Shown in pieces: positions 1 through 9,443 of a stretch of DNA of 64,000 bases. Origin of the DNA: Euclidia mi (Eukaryota; Arthropoda; Insecta; Lepidoptera; Erebidae); contig OX123197.2 in NCBI GenBank assembly GCA_944739405.2, forward strand, positions 54,350,047 to 54,414,046, given 5' to 3'. Under the pieces are notes generated by a model. It did not search any database, was not told the DNA's origin, and saw only the letters and a list, made by a program, of their open reading frames with translations. How positions within the stretch are numbered: position 1 is the first letter of the stretch; the number at the start of each line of letters is the position of its first letter. The position numbers and the translations under genes are program-made.

Positions 1-45
1 AGCAGTCTGTCGGTCTCTCCACTTGGCTATCGCTGCCTGCTGTAT
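1..45 (-). mobile_element. SINE family B head, cut by window edge
   Basis: The first 45 bases match the tRNA-like head of the reverse-strand SINE near 54.4 kb (both hold a 'gcagtctgt' run followed by a 'ggctat.gctgcc' run). Only the A-box side is inside the window; the B box lies beyond the edge. Confidence 0.5.
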
Positions 46-112
46 AAGTATACAACTTTTCAAATACGTCCGTTGGACCGCAGTCCACCTAGCACGATCA
101 CCTGGCCTGGTC

Positions 113-331
113 AAAGAGGTTGGCGTAGCGGTTTAAGCGGCCGCTTCGCCGCTTGACACTGCGCTTTGTGTTGTGGGTTCTGTCCCCACACGAGACAACA
201 CTTTGTGTGATCCATAAATTGTTCTTTCGAGTCTGGGTGTTTATTGTGTCCGTTGGTTGTATGTTTGTAAAGTCCTCCGCGACACAGGATTTATTCCTAG
301 TGCGGGAGTAGTCTTATTAAAAAAAAAAAAG
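113..331 (+). mobile_element. tRNA-derived SINE family C, copy C1
   Basis: The head has an A-box-like 'ggcgtagcggtttaagcgg' and a B-box-like 'gggttctgtccccac'. The body contains 'gagtctgggtgttt' and the copy ends in a 12-A tail. Related copies lie at 1291-1452 (reverse) and 41564-41738. A short match 'aaagagg' on both sides may be a target duplication, but it overlaps the A tail. Confidence 0.75.
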
Positions 332-844
332 AGGAGCTTCCCTCTAGTTGGAGGTACACCACACTTTATACCTTCACAAGAAAATGTTCAGCGTTCAGCA
401 GCAGTTCAGCAGTGAACTGAGACAGGCTAATGATGATGTGAATCATATCCACGACCTTCAGCTTACCAGTCAGAGTCATTGACCTCTAAACCAAACGGTC
501 ATTCGATATGAACAGCCGAATTCAACATTACTTTAACCTATTATGTTAACTCAAAGTCCTAAATTAATCTCCGTTTCAATAGATCTTAGCCCTAACTAAA
601 CATTGAAATTCAAGTCATGTGTTTTAGTTATATTTACAAGTTTATAAACTTCTGCATAATAAAACAATTTAGGTCTAAAGTAGTCTAAACTATTTAGATA
701 GTCTAGTTTATTTCATAAGTTTCTATTAGTTGTAAGTGATGGGTCTCGTTCTGTATTTATATGATTAAAGAGTAGTTTGTGACTAAAATTAAATAGTTTC
801 AATGTTGAGGAGGTCAGTCATAATTTACGTATAGGTACTTATAC
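332..844. other. no recognisable gene
   Basis: AT-rich DNA. I see no coding frame, RNA gene or repeat family that I recognise. Confidence 0.6.
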
Positions 845-959
845 GACGCTTACCGATGCTCTGGCTAAGATCGCGGGAAGGGGTTAGATGCGGGCGGTTC
901 AAGATCTGTGGAAAATCTTGAAGGAGGCCTATGTCCAGCAGTGGACGTCTCTAGGCTGA
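845..959 (+). pseudogene. C-terminal relic of an RTE-type LINE
   Basis: The forward frame reads through a degraded copy of the C-terminus seen in the large reverse element at 45.4-48.4 kb, ending in EAYVQQWTS followed by a stop at 957-959. One in-frame TAG interrupts it. The nucleotide tail 'gtccagcagtggacgt' is the family signature. Only the last 38 or so codons remain, as expected for a 5'-truncated LINE copy. Confidence 0.75.
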
Positions 960-984
960 CATAATGAATAATTTACATATAGGT

Positions 985-1198
985 AAAATGGGGTATGATT
1001 GACTCGGCTTACACGCTGTGCGACTGTGGCGCTCCCGAACAGACCATGAGTCACCTGCTAGAGTGTCCTAAGTGTCCGCACAGAAGTTCGGGGGCCGATC
1101 TACAAATGTCAAGCCACCGAAAATTCCGTTGCTGTGGCCACATACTGGGCTGGTGCCATTTGAATTCTGTAGCAACGACTCGAGAAGAAGAAGAATAG
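985..1198 (+). pseudogene. LINE reverse transcriptase C-terminal zinc-ribbon relic
   Basis: The short frame contains a CDCG..E.T..HLLECPKCP pattern, the cysteine/histidine cluster at the C-terminus of many insect non-LTR reverse transcriptases (R1/jockey-like). Nothing upstream preserves the RT domain, so this is the stub of a strongly 5'-truncated copy. The end is low complexity (a GAA run). Assignment to a clade is not possible from this length. Confidence 0.6.
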
Positions 1199-1290
1199 GT
1201 ACTTTTTTGGAAAATTACCTATGCTTCTTCTTACTTCTCTATTTTTTTTAAGGACAAATTTCGCATTAGTACTAAATTCTGTGTCACGGG

Positions 1291-1452
1291 GGACTTTACA
1301 AACATACAATTAACGGACACAAAGGACACCCAAACTCGAAACAACAATTTGTGAATCACACAAAGTGTTGTCTCGTGTGGGGATCGAACCCACAACACTT
1401 CGACGCAGTGTCAAGCGGCGAGGCAGCCGCTTAAACAACTACGCCAACCGTG
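1291..1452 (-). mobile_element. tRNA-derived SINE family C, copy C2
   Basis: Reverse complement of the 113-331 family: B box 'ggggatcgaacccaca' on the plus strand, followed by the A-box side ending 'gccaaccgtgcag'. It lacks an obvious A tail. It stands in inverted orientation to C1. Confidence 0.75.
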
Positions 1453-1866
1453 CAGTCAATAATTAAATTACTTAAATACACATTTCTTTAAACTTGTGTC
1501 AATTTTACAAATTATCTGCTCAAGACTAGTTACATTAAAGTAAAAATTTCAACCTTGACTTAGAACCTGGCTTAACTTATGTACAAAGTTATGACAGCCA
1601 AAGTCTCTATCCAATCTACCTTGTACTTACACGAAAAGCCACACTTCCTATACATAGCACTTAGTCTAGAACTATTCATGGATGTATGTTTTGGAGTTCG
1701 ACGCATACAGACGTGTTCATCAAAAAATACTTAAAATAACAATTAAAATAAAGTGACCTAGTTTTAGTGATATAGCGTACTATGCACATTATAGTTACAG
1801 TGATGACTTAATAAAACGGACAAAGTATTAGTGTTTGTATACACGTGTATGTATATAAATTAAAAA
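1453..1866. other. upstream flank and probable 5' UTR of LINE E1
   Basis: About 400 bases without an ORF directly before E1 ORF1. The 5' end of E1 must lie here, but I could not pair a target duplication with the sequence after the TTA tail at about 6308, so the boundary is open. Confidence 0.4.
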
Positions 1867-3087
1867 ATGGATAGCAGCCCCTTTAACAGGAGTAGTAAAA
1901 CGTGCCGCTCTCCGCCACCGATGTCGTCGCAGAAGCCCAGGGGTGAGCAAATTGAAAAGATGGAAGTAGTTTCGACACCCGATATGCACAATTGGTTGGA
2001 CCTTATTGACCAGTATTTAAATGAGATCTGTTCCATTGCATCAGACGGAAAACTTAACACAGGCCAAAAAATTAAAATCAATTCCTTGTGCCGTAAGGTG
2101 ACACAGCAAACTGCCCACATGTCTGTTCACTACCAGTCCTTAAAACAAAAAGCAATTCAGACGCATTTCTCCCTCCAAGCACTAGCCGAAAAAGAAACAT
2201 TAAGCAACAGCTTGAGTGACCTTAAGGTAGCAGTGCAGCAGTCTACCATAAAACAAACTATGCCTAGCACATCTTTTGCGGACATGGTCAAGAAGGGTAC
2301 CAATAACTTTATTCGCCCAAGCACTTTGAGTTCCGTTGCGATCTATCCCAGCGATAGTTCTAAGACGAGTGATGAGACCAAAAACTTAGTTCAAAATATA
2401 ATATGTCCTGAGGAATTGAACTTAAAAGTACGAGGCGTTCGCAAAACAAGAAATGGCGGTGTGATAATCAGCACTGAGTCCATGCAAGACATAGTAAAAC
2501 TGAAGGAAACGGTTCAGCTTGCTTCAAAAGCCCTTACTGTTGATGAACCACAGAAGCGCAAGCCTCGCATTATAGTTTTAGGTGTGCCTTCTACCATGGA
2601 TGAGAGTGAGGTCTTTAAATGCATCTACGAGCAAAATGTGGTTGAAAAAATTCCATCTTTGACACGAGAAGTATTTATGACCTCTACAAGACTGAGTCAC
2701 AAGTCAGGCCAGAGAAATGCGGCTACGTGCAACTATATCATCGAGCTACCCGCAAACATACGTAAGGCCCTTATTACGCAGGACAGAGTATATATAAACT
2801 GGACCTCCTGCCCTGTGAGAGACTTCACTTTCGTCACAAGATGTTTCAAGTGTCAGCAGTATGGGCATGCATCTAAAACGTGCAAATCTACGTCATCTAC
2901 TTGTGGGCACTGCGGAGAAGAGGGTCATTCAATCCAGGACTGCACGAAGAAAGCAGAGTCTCCCAAATGTGGAACATGCCTGCGCTTTAAGAAGCCTCAT
3001 GAACACAAAACTGGAGACGCCGAATGCCCAGCTAAAAAAGCAGCCGAACACAGGTACATTAACTCCATAGATTATGTTGGCGCGTAA
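1867..3087 (+). CDS. LINE E1 ORF1, gag-like nucleic-acid-binding protein
   Basis: A 406-residue frame starting ATG after 'ttaaaa'. It would bind the LINE RNA and form the ribonucleoprotein. The N-terminal third is polar with heptad-like stretches (residues about 45-120). The C-terminal part holds three cysteine clusters starting at C326: CFKCQQYGHASKTC and CGHCGEEGHSIQDC are CCHC knuckles (CX2CX4HX4C), followed by a looser third cluster (CGTC...H..H...C). This arrangement is usual in jockey/CR1-type ORF1 proteins. No stop or frameshift is seen. The ORF2 start lies 51 bases after the stop in a different frame. Confidence 0.88.
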   Translation: MDSSPFNRSSKTCRSPPPMSSQKPRGEQIEKMEVVSTPDMHNWLDLIDQYLNEICSIASDGKLNTGQKIKINSLCRKVTQQTAHMSVHYQSLKQKAIQTHFSLQALAEKETLSNSLSDLKVAVQQSTIKQTMPSTSFADMVKKGTNNFIRPSTLSSVAIYPSDSSKTSDETKNLVQNIICPEELNLKVRGVRKTRNGGVIISTESMQDIVKLKETVQLASKALTVDEPQKRKPRIIVLGVPSTMDESEVFKCIYEQNVVEKIPSLTREVFMTSTRLSHKSGQRNAATCNYIIELPANIRKALITQDRVYINWTSCPVRDFTFVTRCFKCQQYGHASKTCKSTSSTCGHCGEEGHSIQDCTKKAESPKCGTCLRFKKPHEHKTGDAECPAKKAAEHRYINSIDYVGA

Positions 3088-3138
3088 GAGCGCCACTCAC
3101 TTAATTGTTTATAAGCACTTTTACTATAAGATTTTGAT

Positions 3139-6087
3139 ATGGATGTAAATTTAAATTTAATTAAGGAATTAGATAATATATTTGTACCTCAAGCACAATC
3201 ATGTGAGGTCGAGGAGTGCAAAAAGTATCTTTCCAGCTACCAAAACTCGCTAACAATACTAACACAAAATATTCGCAGTATTTCCAAGAATATAGATAGC
3301 TTTAATGTTTTCCTAAGTAGGCTAGACTTTGCATGCGACATACTAGTGCTTACGGAGTGCTGGATATTAAATCGACATACCAACTTACCAGAAATTCAGG
3401 GATACAATACATATTACACTACAATAAACCACAATCAGAATGATGGAATTGTTGTCTATGCCAAATCCTCGTTAAAAGTGACAATCGAACAACCAACTCT
3501 ACAGGATTGTAATTGCTTAGTGATTAAAATTGGCTCCAACACGGCAATTATTGCTATGTATAGATCGCCAGCGCAGAGAAATTTAGACGTATTCCAAACT
3601 TCCCTTAATAACACACTTCAGGCTCTGCGCTCTATCCAAAATTTAATACTAACAGGCGATATAAATGTTAATATTGAATCTGAATTTCATGATACAGGTA
3701 CCCAAGACTATCTTAATATCTGCGCATACCATGGTCTACTACCCGCTCACACACTGCCTACACATAATAGTGGTTCATGTATCGATCATATGTTTGTAAA
3801 ATCTATTCATCAATATAATACGCTTGTTACAAATTCGACTATCACTGATCATCACGCTGTCCTACTCATCATAAATTTAACACTGCCTAAGCAAATTCGT
3901 CCCCAGACAAAGCCTAAGCTAAACATAAACAAACTCGAAGGTGATTTATGCAATATTGACTTTAGTATAGTTTATAATACTGCCGACTCAAATGAGTCAC
4001 TATCGTATTTCATAAAATTTGTCCAGCAAGTCATTTTAAATAACACAACAGAAGTAACAATTAATAAGAAAAACTACAACATTAAGCCATGGATTACACC
4101 CGGGCTTATTAGATGCATAAGAAACAGAGATAAACTACACCAAAAGACTAAGAAATACCCTAATAACTTAATTCTTCAATTAACTTACAAGAGATATAGA
4201 AATTTCTGCAATAATCTCCTCAAAAAAATTAAATCTAATTACGATAAAGAAAAATTAAATAGGGCTGGTAAAAACACTAAACTTATCTGGGAACATATAA
4301 AAAACGTCACTTATAGCTCAAAACAACATATATCACATTCGAGTTTGTTATTAACAAACACCTCACCGCTTTCTTCTGCCAATGACGTCAATGAATACTT
4401 TGTTAACGTGGGCAAAAACTTGGCTGAAATTAAAACTAACCAAAGTGGCTACCAGACTGCACCATTGCAGAAATCGAGTAGTTATGCGTCATCTTTTGTA
4501 CTGTTGGACAATGACGAACACGAAATAGAGAAAATAATTACAGGATTAAAGGACAACAGTGCTGTTGGCTGGGATAGTATAAGTAATAAGATTCTTAAAC
4601 GTTTTATGCACATTTTTATACCCCCTCTAACGTACATTTTCCAAACATGCCTATCCAAGGGTACCTTTCCTAAATGCCTCAAAAAGGCAGTAATTATTCC
4701 GATTTATAAATCTGGAGAAAAGGACCTAATTATTAATTATAGACCTATATCATTACTTCCCGCACTATCAAAAATACTTGAAAAGATTATTAATAGCCGA
4801 TTAGTTAACTTCCTCGAAAAGACACACTATCTCTCTTCTTCCCAATTCGGCTTCCGAGCAAAATTATCAACGTCTGATGCCGTGCATAGCCTGACTGACT
4901 ATATTACACAGGAACTTGGAAAAGGCAACTACACCTTAGGGATCTTTCTTGACCTAGCCAAAGCATTCGATACTGTATGTATTTCTTCACTTCTACACAA
5001 ATTGGAGTCCCTTGGTGTAAGAGGAACGCAGCTTAAACTGTTTGCTGACTACTTAAATGATCGGCATCAGTGTGTTAAGATAGATAATATTACGAGCAAT
5101 TATCAAAAAAACACTAAATTTGGTTTGCCCCAAGGAAGTATTTTGGGCCCCACACTGTTCCTAATTTATATTAACGACTTGTGTAACATTCAGTTACATC
5201 ACGGCAAATTAATATCATACGCTGATGATACGGCACTTGTTTTTACCGCCTCAACTGTCAATGAACTCTATGAAAAAGCGCAGTCAGGCTTTAATGTAGT
5301 AAACAACTGGCTGCATCGTAACTTACTCACATTAAATGCGGACAAAACAAAATATATTCATTTTGTCATGCGCAAGAGTAAACAAATTGTTACCAAACCT
5401 CACCTATACGCACACGAATGCACAACTCCATCTGGAAACACTGTATGTAACTGTCCTACTATCCTCCGTACTAACAACATAAAATATCTCAGGATTACTA
5501 TTGATGAAACACTTTCCTTCCGTGAACATATAATAAACTTAGTCAATCGTGTCCGGAAATTAATTTATGTATTTAAAAAACTAAGGACATTTGCGGACTC
5601 AAAATTAATCACACAAGTGTATCTGGCCCTATGTCAATCTATAATCCAATATTGTATAACTTCTTGGGGTGGTGCTCTGAAAACAATCTTATTGCCCCTT
5701 GAGCGAGCACAGAGAACGATCTTAAAAGTAGCACACTCTCGCCCTTTTCTCTTTCCCACAACCCTATTATATAAATCCTGTCATGTGTTAACTGTTCGTC
5801 AACTCTTCATCATGCACATAGTTTTAAAACAACATGCCATGCTTACCTATAATACACACAATACTAACAAGAGGCGGCAAGATATAGTCTGCATTTCACA
5901 CCCGACCTCAAAATTTACTTTTACAAATAGATTTTTCACATTTATGGGTCCATATTTATATAACAAATTAAATAGAGTCATAAGTTTATATACCTCAAAC
6001 TATTATTATTGTAAAAAAACACTTTGTAATTATTTACAAGACATGCCATATGAACAGACAGAAGAGTTACTTGCAATATTAAAATAG
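3139..6087 (+). CDS. LINE E1 ORF2, endonuclease-reverse transcriptase
   Basis: A 982-residue polyprotein for target-primed reverse transcription. The apurinic-like endonuclease (EEP fold) spans about residues 38-245, with N44 in TQN, E73 in LTECW, D174 in GDIN and the terminal TDHH (237-239). The reverse transcriptase spans about 460-770: D605 in FLDLAKAFD, the LPQGSILGP loop, and YADD at 694-697. The length is normal for the class. One oddity: the position that is glycine in the usual 'YLG.T.D' motif reads YLRITID (about residue 785), as the other copies here (e.g. FLGVTLD in J1) show G. That change may lower activity even though the frame is open. No RNase H domain is visible. Confidence 0.9.
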   Translation: MDVNLNLIKELDNIFVPQAQSCEVEECKKYLSSYQNSLTILTQNIRSISKNIDSFNVFLSRLDFACDILVLTECWILNRHTNLPEIQGYNTYYTTINHNQNDGIVVYAKSSLKVTIEQPTLQDCNCLVIKIGSNTAIIAMYRSPAQRNLDVFQTSLNNTLQALRSIQNLILTGDINVNIESEFHDTGTQDYLNICAYHGLLPAHTLPTHNSGSCIDHMFVKSIHQYNTLVTNSTITDHHAVLLIINLTLPKQIRPQTKPKLNINKLEGDLCNIDFSIVYNTADSNESLSYFIKFVQQVILNNTTEVTINKKNYNIKPWITPGLIRCIRNRDKLHQKTKKYPNNLILQLTYKRYRNFCNNLLKKIKSNYDKEKLNRAGKNTKLIWEHIKNVTYSSKQHISHSSLLLTNTSPLSSANDVNEYFVNVGKNLAEIKTNQSGYQTAPLQKSSSYASSFVLLDNDEHEIEKIITGLKDNSAVGWDSISNKILKRFMHIFIPPLTYIFQTCLSKGTFPKCLKKAVIIPIYKSGEKDLIINYRPISLLPALSKILEKIINSRLVNFLEKTHYLSSSQFGFRAKLSTSDAVHSLTDYITQELGKGNYTLGIFLDLAKAFDTVCISSLLHKLESLGVRGTQLKLFADYLNDRHQCVKIDNITSNYQKNTKFGLPQGSILGPTLFLIYINDLCNIQLHHGKLISYADDTALVFTASTVNELYEKAQSGFNVVNNWLHRNLLTLNADKTKYIHFVMRKSKQIVTKPHLYAHECTTPSGNTVCNCPTILRTNNIKYLRITIDETLSFREHIINLVNRVRKLIYVFKKLRTFADSKLITQVYLALCQSIIQYCITSWGGALKTILLPLERAQRTILKVAHSRPFLFPTTLLYKSCHVLTVRQLFIMHIVLKQHAMLTYNTHNTNKRRQDIVCISHPTSKFTFTNRFFTFMGPYLYNKLNRVISLYTSNYYYCKKTLCNYLQDMPYEQTEELLAILK

Positions 6088-6287
6088 AACTAAGAACATA
6101 ACTGTATACAACTATTATTATTTTAGCTTTAGTTATTTTAATGTAGTTTTACCATATAAGATAGTTTTACTTGATCGCCTGAAGCACAGGTCTTTAACCT
6201 AGTACAGGCAAATATGTATTCATCCTTTAAATGTACTTATAAGACCTGAATTGTAAATGTTTTTGCACTATTTTGGAAATAAATAAA

Positions 6288-6308
6288 TTTATTATTATTA
6301 TTATTATT
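6288..6308 (+). repeat. (TTA)n tail of LINE E1
   Basis: Seven TTA repeats directly after 'aaataaataaat'. This is the 3' terminus of E1; several LINE clades end in short microsatellites instead of poly-A. Confidence 0.8.
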
Positions 6309-6689
6309 CAATTAGAACTATAGTTATTGATAATTAACGTACAAGTCAACAACCATTAGTATCTGCTTATAGTTTGAGTTTATCTTTAGTAAATCGACTC
6401 AACTAGTTACTGTATCAGTTCAACATGGAAATTATAACCATCGGTATACAGGATGTTTATATGCATTTACAAAATATTTTCAGGGGCGAATATACTACTA
6501 TAACGGATTACAGATACATGAAAAAATCACTCACTAAAACTCTTTTTTTTTCGTAATCATACTTTTAAAAAATCATCTCGGTGTTTTGGCCGCCACCGCC
6601 GCTCAGCTGATCGCCATGAGCTCGCAATGTAGATACCTAACACACACAAGCACACATACCTACCGTGCAGTCTTATTCTGCAGCAGTCA

Positions 6690-6749
6690 ACAGTTTATTC
6701 TGATTTACTGTCTAAGTACATGTTACAATAGTAAATCAGAATAAACTGT
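6690..6749. repeat. inverted repeat, 20-bp perfect arms
   Basis: Arm 'acagtttattctgatttact' (6690-6709) is exactly reverse-complemented at 6730-6749, with a 20-base loop. Confidence 0.9.
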
Positions 6750-6959
6750 ACTGTGTAATACAAAATAGGGTCTTATATTATCGCACACTGTTTGAAATAA
6801 TTTTAGGTGAATAAGTATACTATCTATGTATATTGTATTATTCAAATATTTTGCAAATGCAGATCATCACCCGGTATTAAATGTTGGTACAGATTGTCAA
6901 TATTGCTTGAAGAAAGATTGAAGTTTGTGTAGCGTTGTACCTACTCAAATTCCCGGAAC

Positions 6960-6989
6960 GTGTAACGTACCCAATTGGGTATGTTACAC
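6960..6989. repeat. 30-bp palindrome without loop
   Basis: The half 'gtgtaacgtacccaa' is followed directly by its reverse complement with one mismatched pair. Confidence 0.85.
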
Positions 6990-7675
6990 CTGTGTGAGGT
7001 TCGTAAGTAACTATTTGTCTTGGTTGAAATAGGCTTATGGTGTAATGACGATCAGTTAGTTGCGGGACATGTATATTTGTATAGGGACGTGCTATAATGT
7101 GAAAAAAATGTGGTTGTTTCTGATATAAGATATTATTTACTGTTACACTGCGAAACAACATTAGGAATAATAAGGCCGATAAGGTACGATTTAATATCTT
7201 TCTTTTATCTGATATTTCAACTAGCTTACGGTTCGGTTGTATGTCTGGTTAAATATAAGTGGAATATGTAGAATGCACTTAGCTTCCAATATGTCCATTA
7301 ACATTAAAATGGAACGTACACGTGTTAACCATAAAACATTATACCTACATGTCTGGGTATTAATCGCCGAAACTTAAATTTCCGTTGACCTAGAATCTTG
7401 AAAGTTGGCATAAAGTATAATGACTTTTAGCAGCTAACTGGAATGACGATAGACGTACAGAATGATGATGGCGGTAGTTCTAAGTTTGAAACGTTGGATG
7501 AAAATCTAGATCGCTAACATATTATTATTTTTGTAAGCATCTACGTTTTATTTTATGGTTGTTATAGATTGATAATAAAAGGGAAGCTGAAAATTAACTA
7601 TAAAACGAGCTAAAGTTTATATAAATTATCGACCTTTTTTTAGTCCTCTGCTGGTAATAGTCATTCCAAGGATTT

Positions 7676-7927
7676 GACTGCCTCCGTGGTCCAGTGGATA
7701 GCGTATGCGACTGCTGATCGGAGGACCCGGATTCGATTCCCGGGTCGGGCAAAAGTGTTACGGGTTTTTCCGAATTCTCAGTAGCAGCACGGAGTCTGGT
7801 GATGTGCCCGGTAACGGTAATAGGCTCGCCCCCTATTACGTGGGACTTAAAAATTCATGGCGAAATTTGTGTAATATTACACCTCTGCCTACCCCTTCGG
7901 GGATACAGGCGAGAGTCTATAGGATTT
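7676..7927 (+). mobile_element. tRNA-derived SINE family A, copy A1 (full length)
   Basis: The tRNA-like head has A box 'gtggtccagtggatagcg' and B box 'ggattcgattcc'. The body contains 'cagtagcagcacggagtct', 'ggtaacggtaataggctcg' and the end 'ccccttcggggatacagg'. It is the most complete of at least six copies in the window and serves as reference for the others. It is not a functional tRNA gene because the acceptor stem does not close. Confidence 0.88.
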
Positions 7928-8212
7928 AATCTACTATAATACTCTACTACTATAATACTGATTTTTTTTTTCGGCGGTAGGTGTCAGAAAAGTAACACAT
8001 GTTGTAAAGTACAAAGATTTGATTTCATTAAATAAAAGTAATTAAGTGATATTTTTTTGGTTACATTGTGTACAATAAGCCATAAATACAGTGTACTTAC
8101 ATTGTCAAAAGTATTATTGCATATGTAATCTTAATTCTGCAAGATACACCACCTGCCAGCACTTCACAAATATTTGAGATTGCACACTATTTGAAAACCA
8201 CTTTAACTCATA

Positions 8213-8953
8213 ATGTCTCAACTGGCTGACATCCGAACTGCACAAGATAATCTTGAAGAGTCCTTTTCAGGGAGGATGGCTGAACTCGAGGCACAGCTTC
8301 ACATTGGTGGTCCGGCAAAGGAGACTGTCGCTAAGGTAGCGGAGGAGTTCCGCACGTTCCGGGAGCTTATGTTTTCGATGCTTGGCCTCCTGAGACGGCA
8401 AATCAACGAATGCGCCCATACACTCGACGCTATGGAGACGAGGCACAGGCGGAAGGCACTTATTTTTCTTGGAGTTCCAGAAGAAGAGAAGGATTGTCGG
8501 GCCTCTGTGCTGCAAATAGTACATAAGCTGGCGCTCCCTGATGTAACATCGGCTGACATCAACAACTGCCACAGGATTGGAGCTTCCACCAGTGACCGTC
8601 GACGACCGATTCTGGTCTGGTTTGAGAAAGCAGATCTTAGATCGGCCGTTTGGAGAGCCAAGACCAAGCTGAAAGGTACAGCAGTGTCGATGAAGGAGTT
8701 CCTGACGAGATCACGACAAGCAGTGTTCGGAAAAGCTCGTCAGCACTTTTGAATGCGGGCCTGCTGGACTCAAGACGGCGTAATTGTGGCGAAATCGTCC
8801 GATGGTAGCCGCCATAAGTTCACAACAATGGAGCAGCTCAACTCCCTGACGGCGAAGTATCCCAGAGAAGCAGGCGGTTTGGCATCAGCGGGCGAAAGCG
8901 GCGTCGCTGTGAGTACTGGTTCTTCAAACGCGAACTCCAAGGCGCGTAAATAA
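8213..8953 (+). pseudogene. LINE K ORF1, one nonsense codon
   Basis: The frame of about 246 codons is split by a single TGA at 8750-8752; reading continues in the same frame to 8953. The first 90 residues look like a coiled coil (LEESFSGRMAELEAQL). The middle (RRKALIFLGVPEE... NNCHRIG... RPILVWF) and the C-terminal part (after the stop: CWTQDGVIVAK) match the RRM-like plus C-terminal-domain layout of L1/CR1-type ORF1 proteins without zinc knuckles. The stop probably comes from a glycine codon GGA, inferred from the family pattern. Thus ORF1 architecture differs from that of E1, so the two LINEs belong to different clades. Confidence 0.8.
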
Positions 8954-9443
8954 CTGTGTCTGCTACTGGTATAAACTTGTCTTGTTGTTTTGGCATTCGG
9001 CTTAACAATGTTTATTTCATTTAATTGTATTATTATTTAGATGTGACCATAGTTATATAGGTGTTATGCTATCTAGTTTATTTTACCCACATTATTTTTG
9101 TTTTACTCCAGAAAAGTCATTATTTTGTTTACTTACTTCCAGTGACAATAGTTGTCACTGCTTACTTCAAACTTCTTACTTATGTCAAGTGTCATGTCAA
9201 TGTTGTCAAACTGAAATAGTTGCGTTCGGAAACATTGTGTGTATTACGTTTCGGTGTACATTGTGTTAGCACTAGTAACGTTTCGTTACATTTTCTTTCT
9301 GCTAAATATTTGTGTGAGCTGGCGGGTGGTGCAGAGATAGTATTAATTTTGTCTTTGTACCTTAATATTTTGGACCATACATTTAATTTAATAGTATAAG
9401 TTATATTTTATTTATTGTTATTTATATATTTTATTTGTAGTTT
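8954..9443 (+). other. inter-ORF spacer of LINE K
   Basis: 490 bases with no gene that I can support. The stretch is T-rich and includes a small palindrome 'agtgacaatagttgtcact'. Confidence 0.6.

Larger units (their letters stand above)
1867..6310 (+). mobile_element. two-ORF non-LTR retrotransposon E1, ORFs intact
   Basis: A LINE with ORF1 (1867-3087), a 51-base spacer, ORF2 (3139-6087), a 220-base 3' UTR and a (TTA)n tail. Both frames are uninterrupted, unlike every other element in the window. Endonuclease, reverse transcriptase and zinc-knuckle motifs are present. The microsatellite tail rather than poly-A suggests a CR1/Daphne-like clade over classical jockey, but I cannot place it firmly. 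The 5' boundary is not resolved. Confidence 0.88.
6311..7675. other. unassigned AT-rich DNA with two fold-backs
   Basis: No gene recognised. It holds a hairpin at 6690-6749 (20-bp perfect arms) and a gap-free 30-bp palindrome at 6960-6989, listed separately. A 94-codon reverse frame overlaps the palindrome and has no recognisable protein pattern. Confidence 0.6.

Noticed and set aside
1453..6330. Target duplication for LINE E1
   Set aside because: No convincing direct repeat of the bases after the TTA tail was found upstream of ORF1.
6877..7161. 94-codon reverse frame
   Set aside because: No recognisable motif, runs through a palindrome, and composition is like the surrounding DNA.
7681..7752. 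tRNA gene-like sequence with A and B boxes (also near 14.7, 15.4, 17.0, 43.8, 50.2, 52.9 kb)
   Set aside because: The stems do not close into a full cloverleaf and each is followed by the same SINE body in several copies; these are SINE heads.
8267..8667. Reverse frames of 101 and 122 codons
   Set aside because: Antisense shadows of LINE K ORF1, which has clear family motifs on the forward strand.
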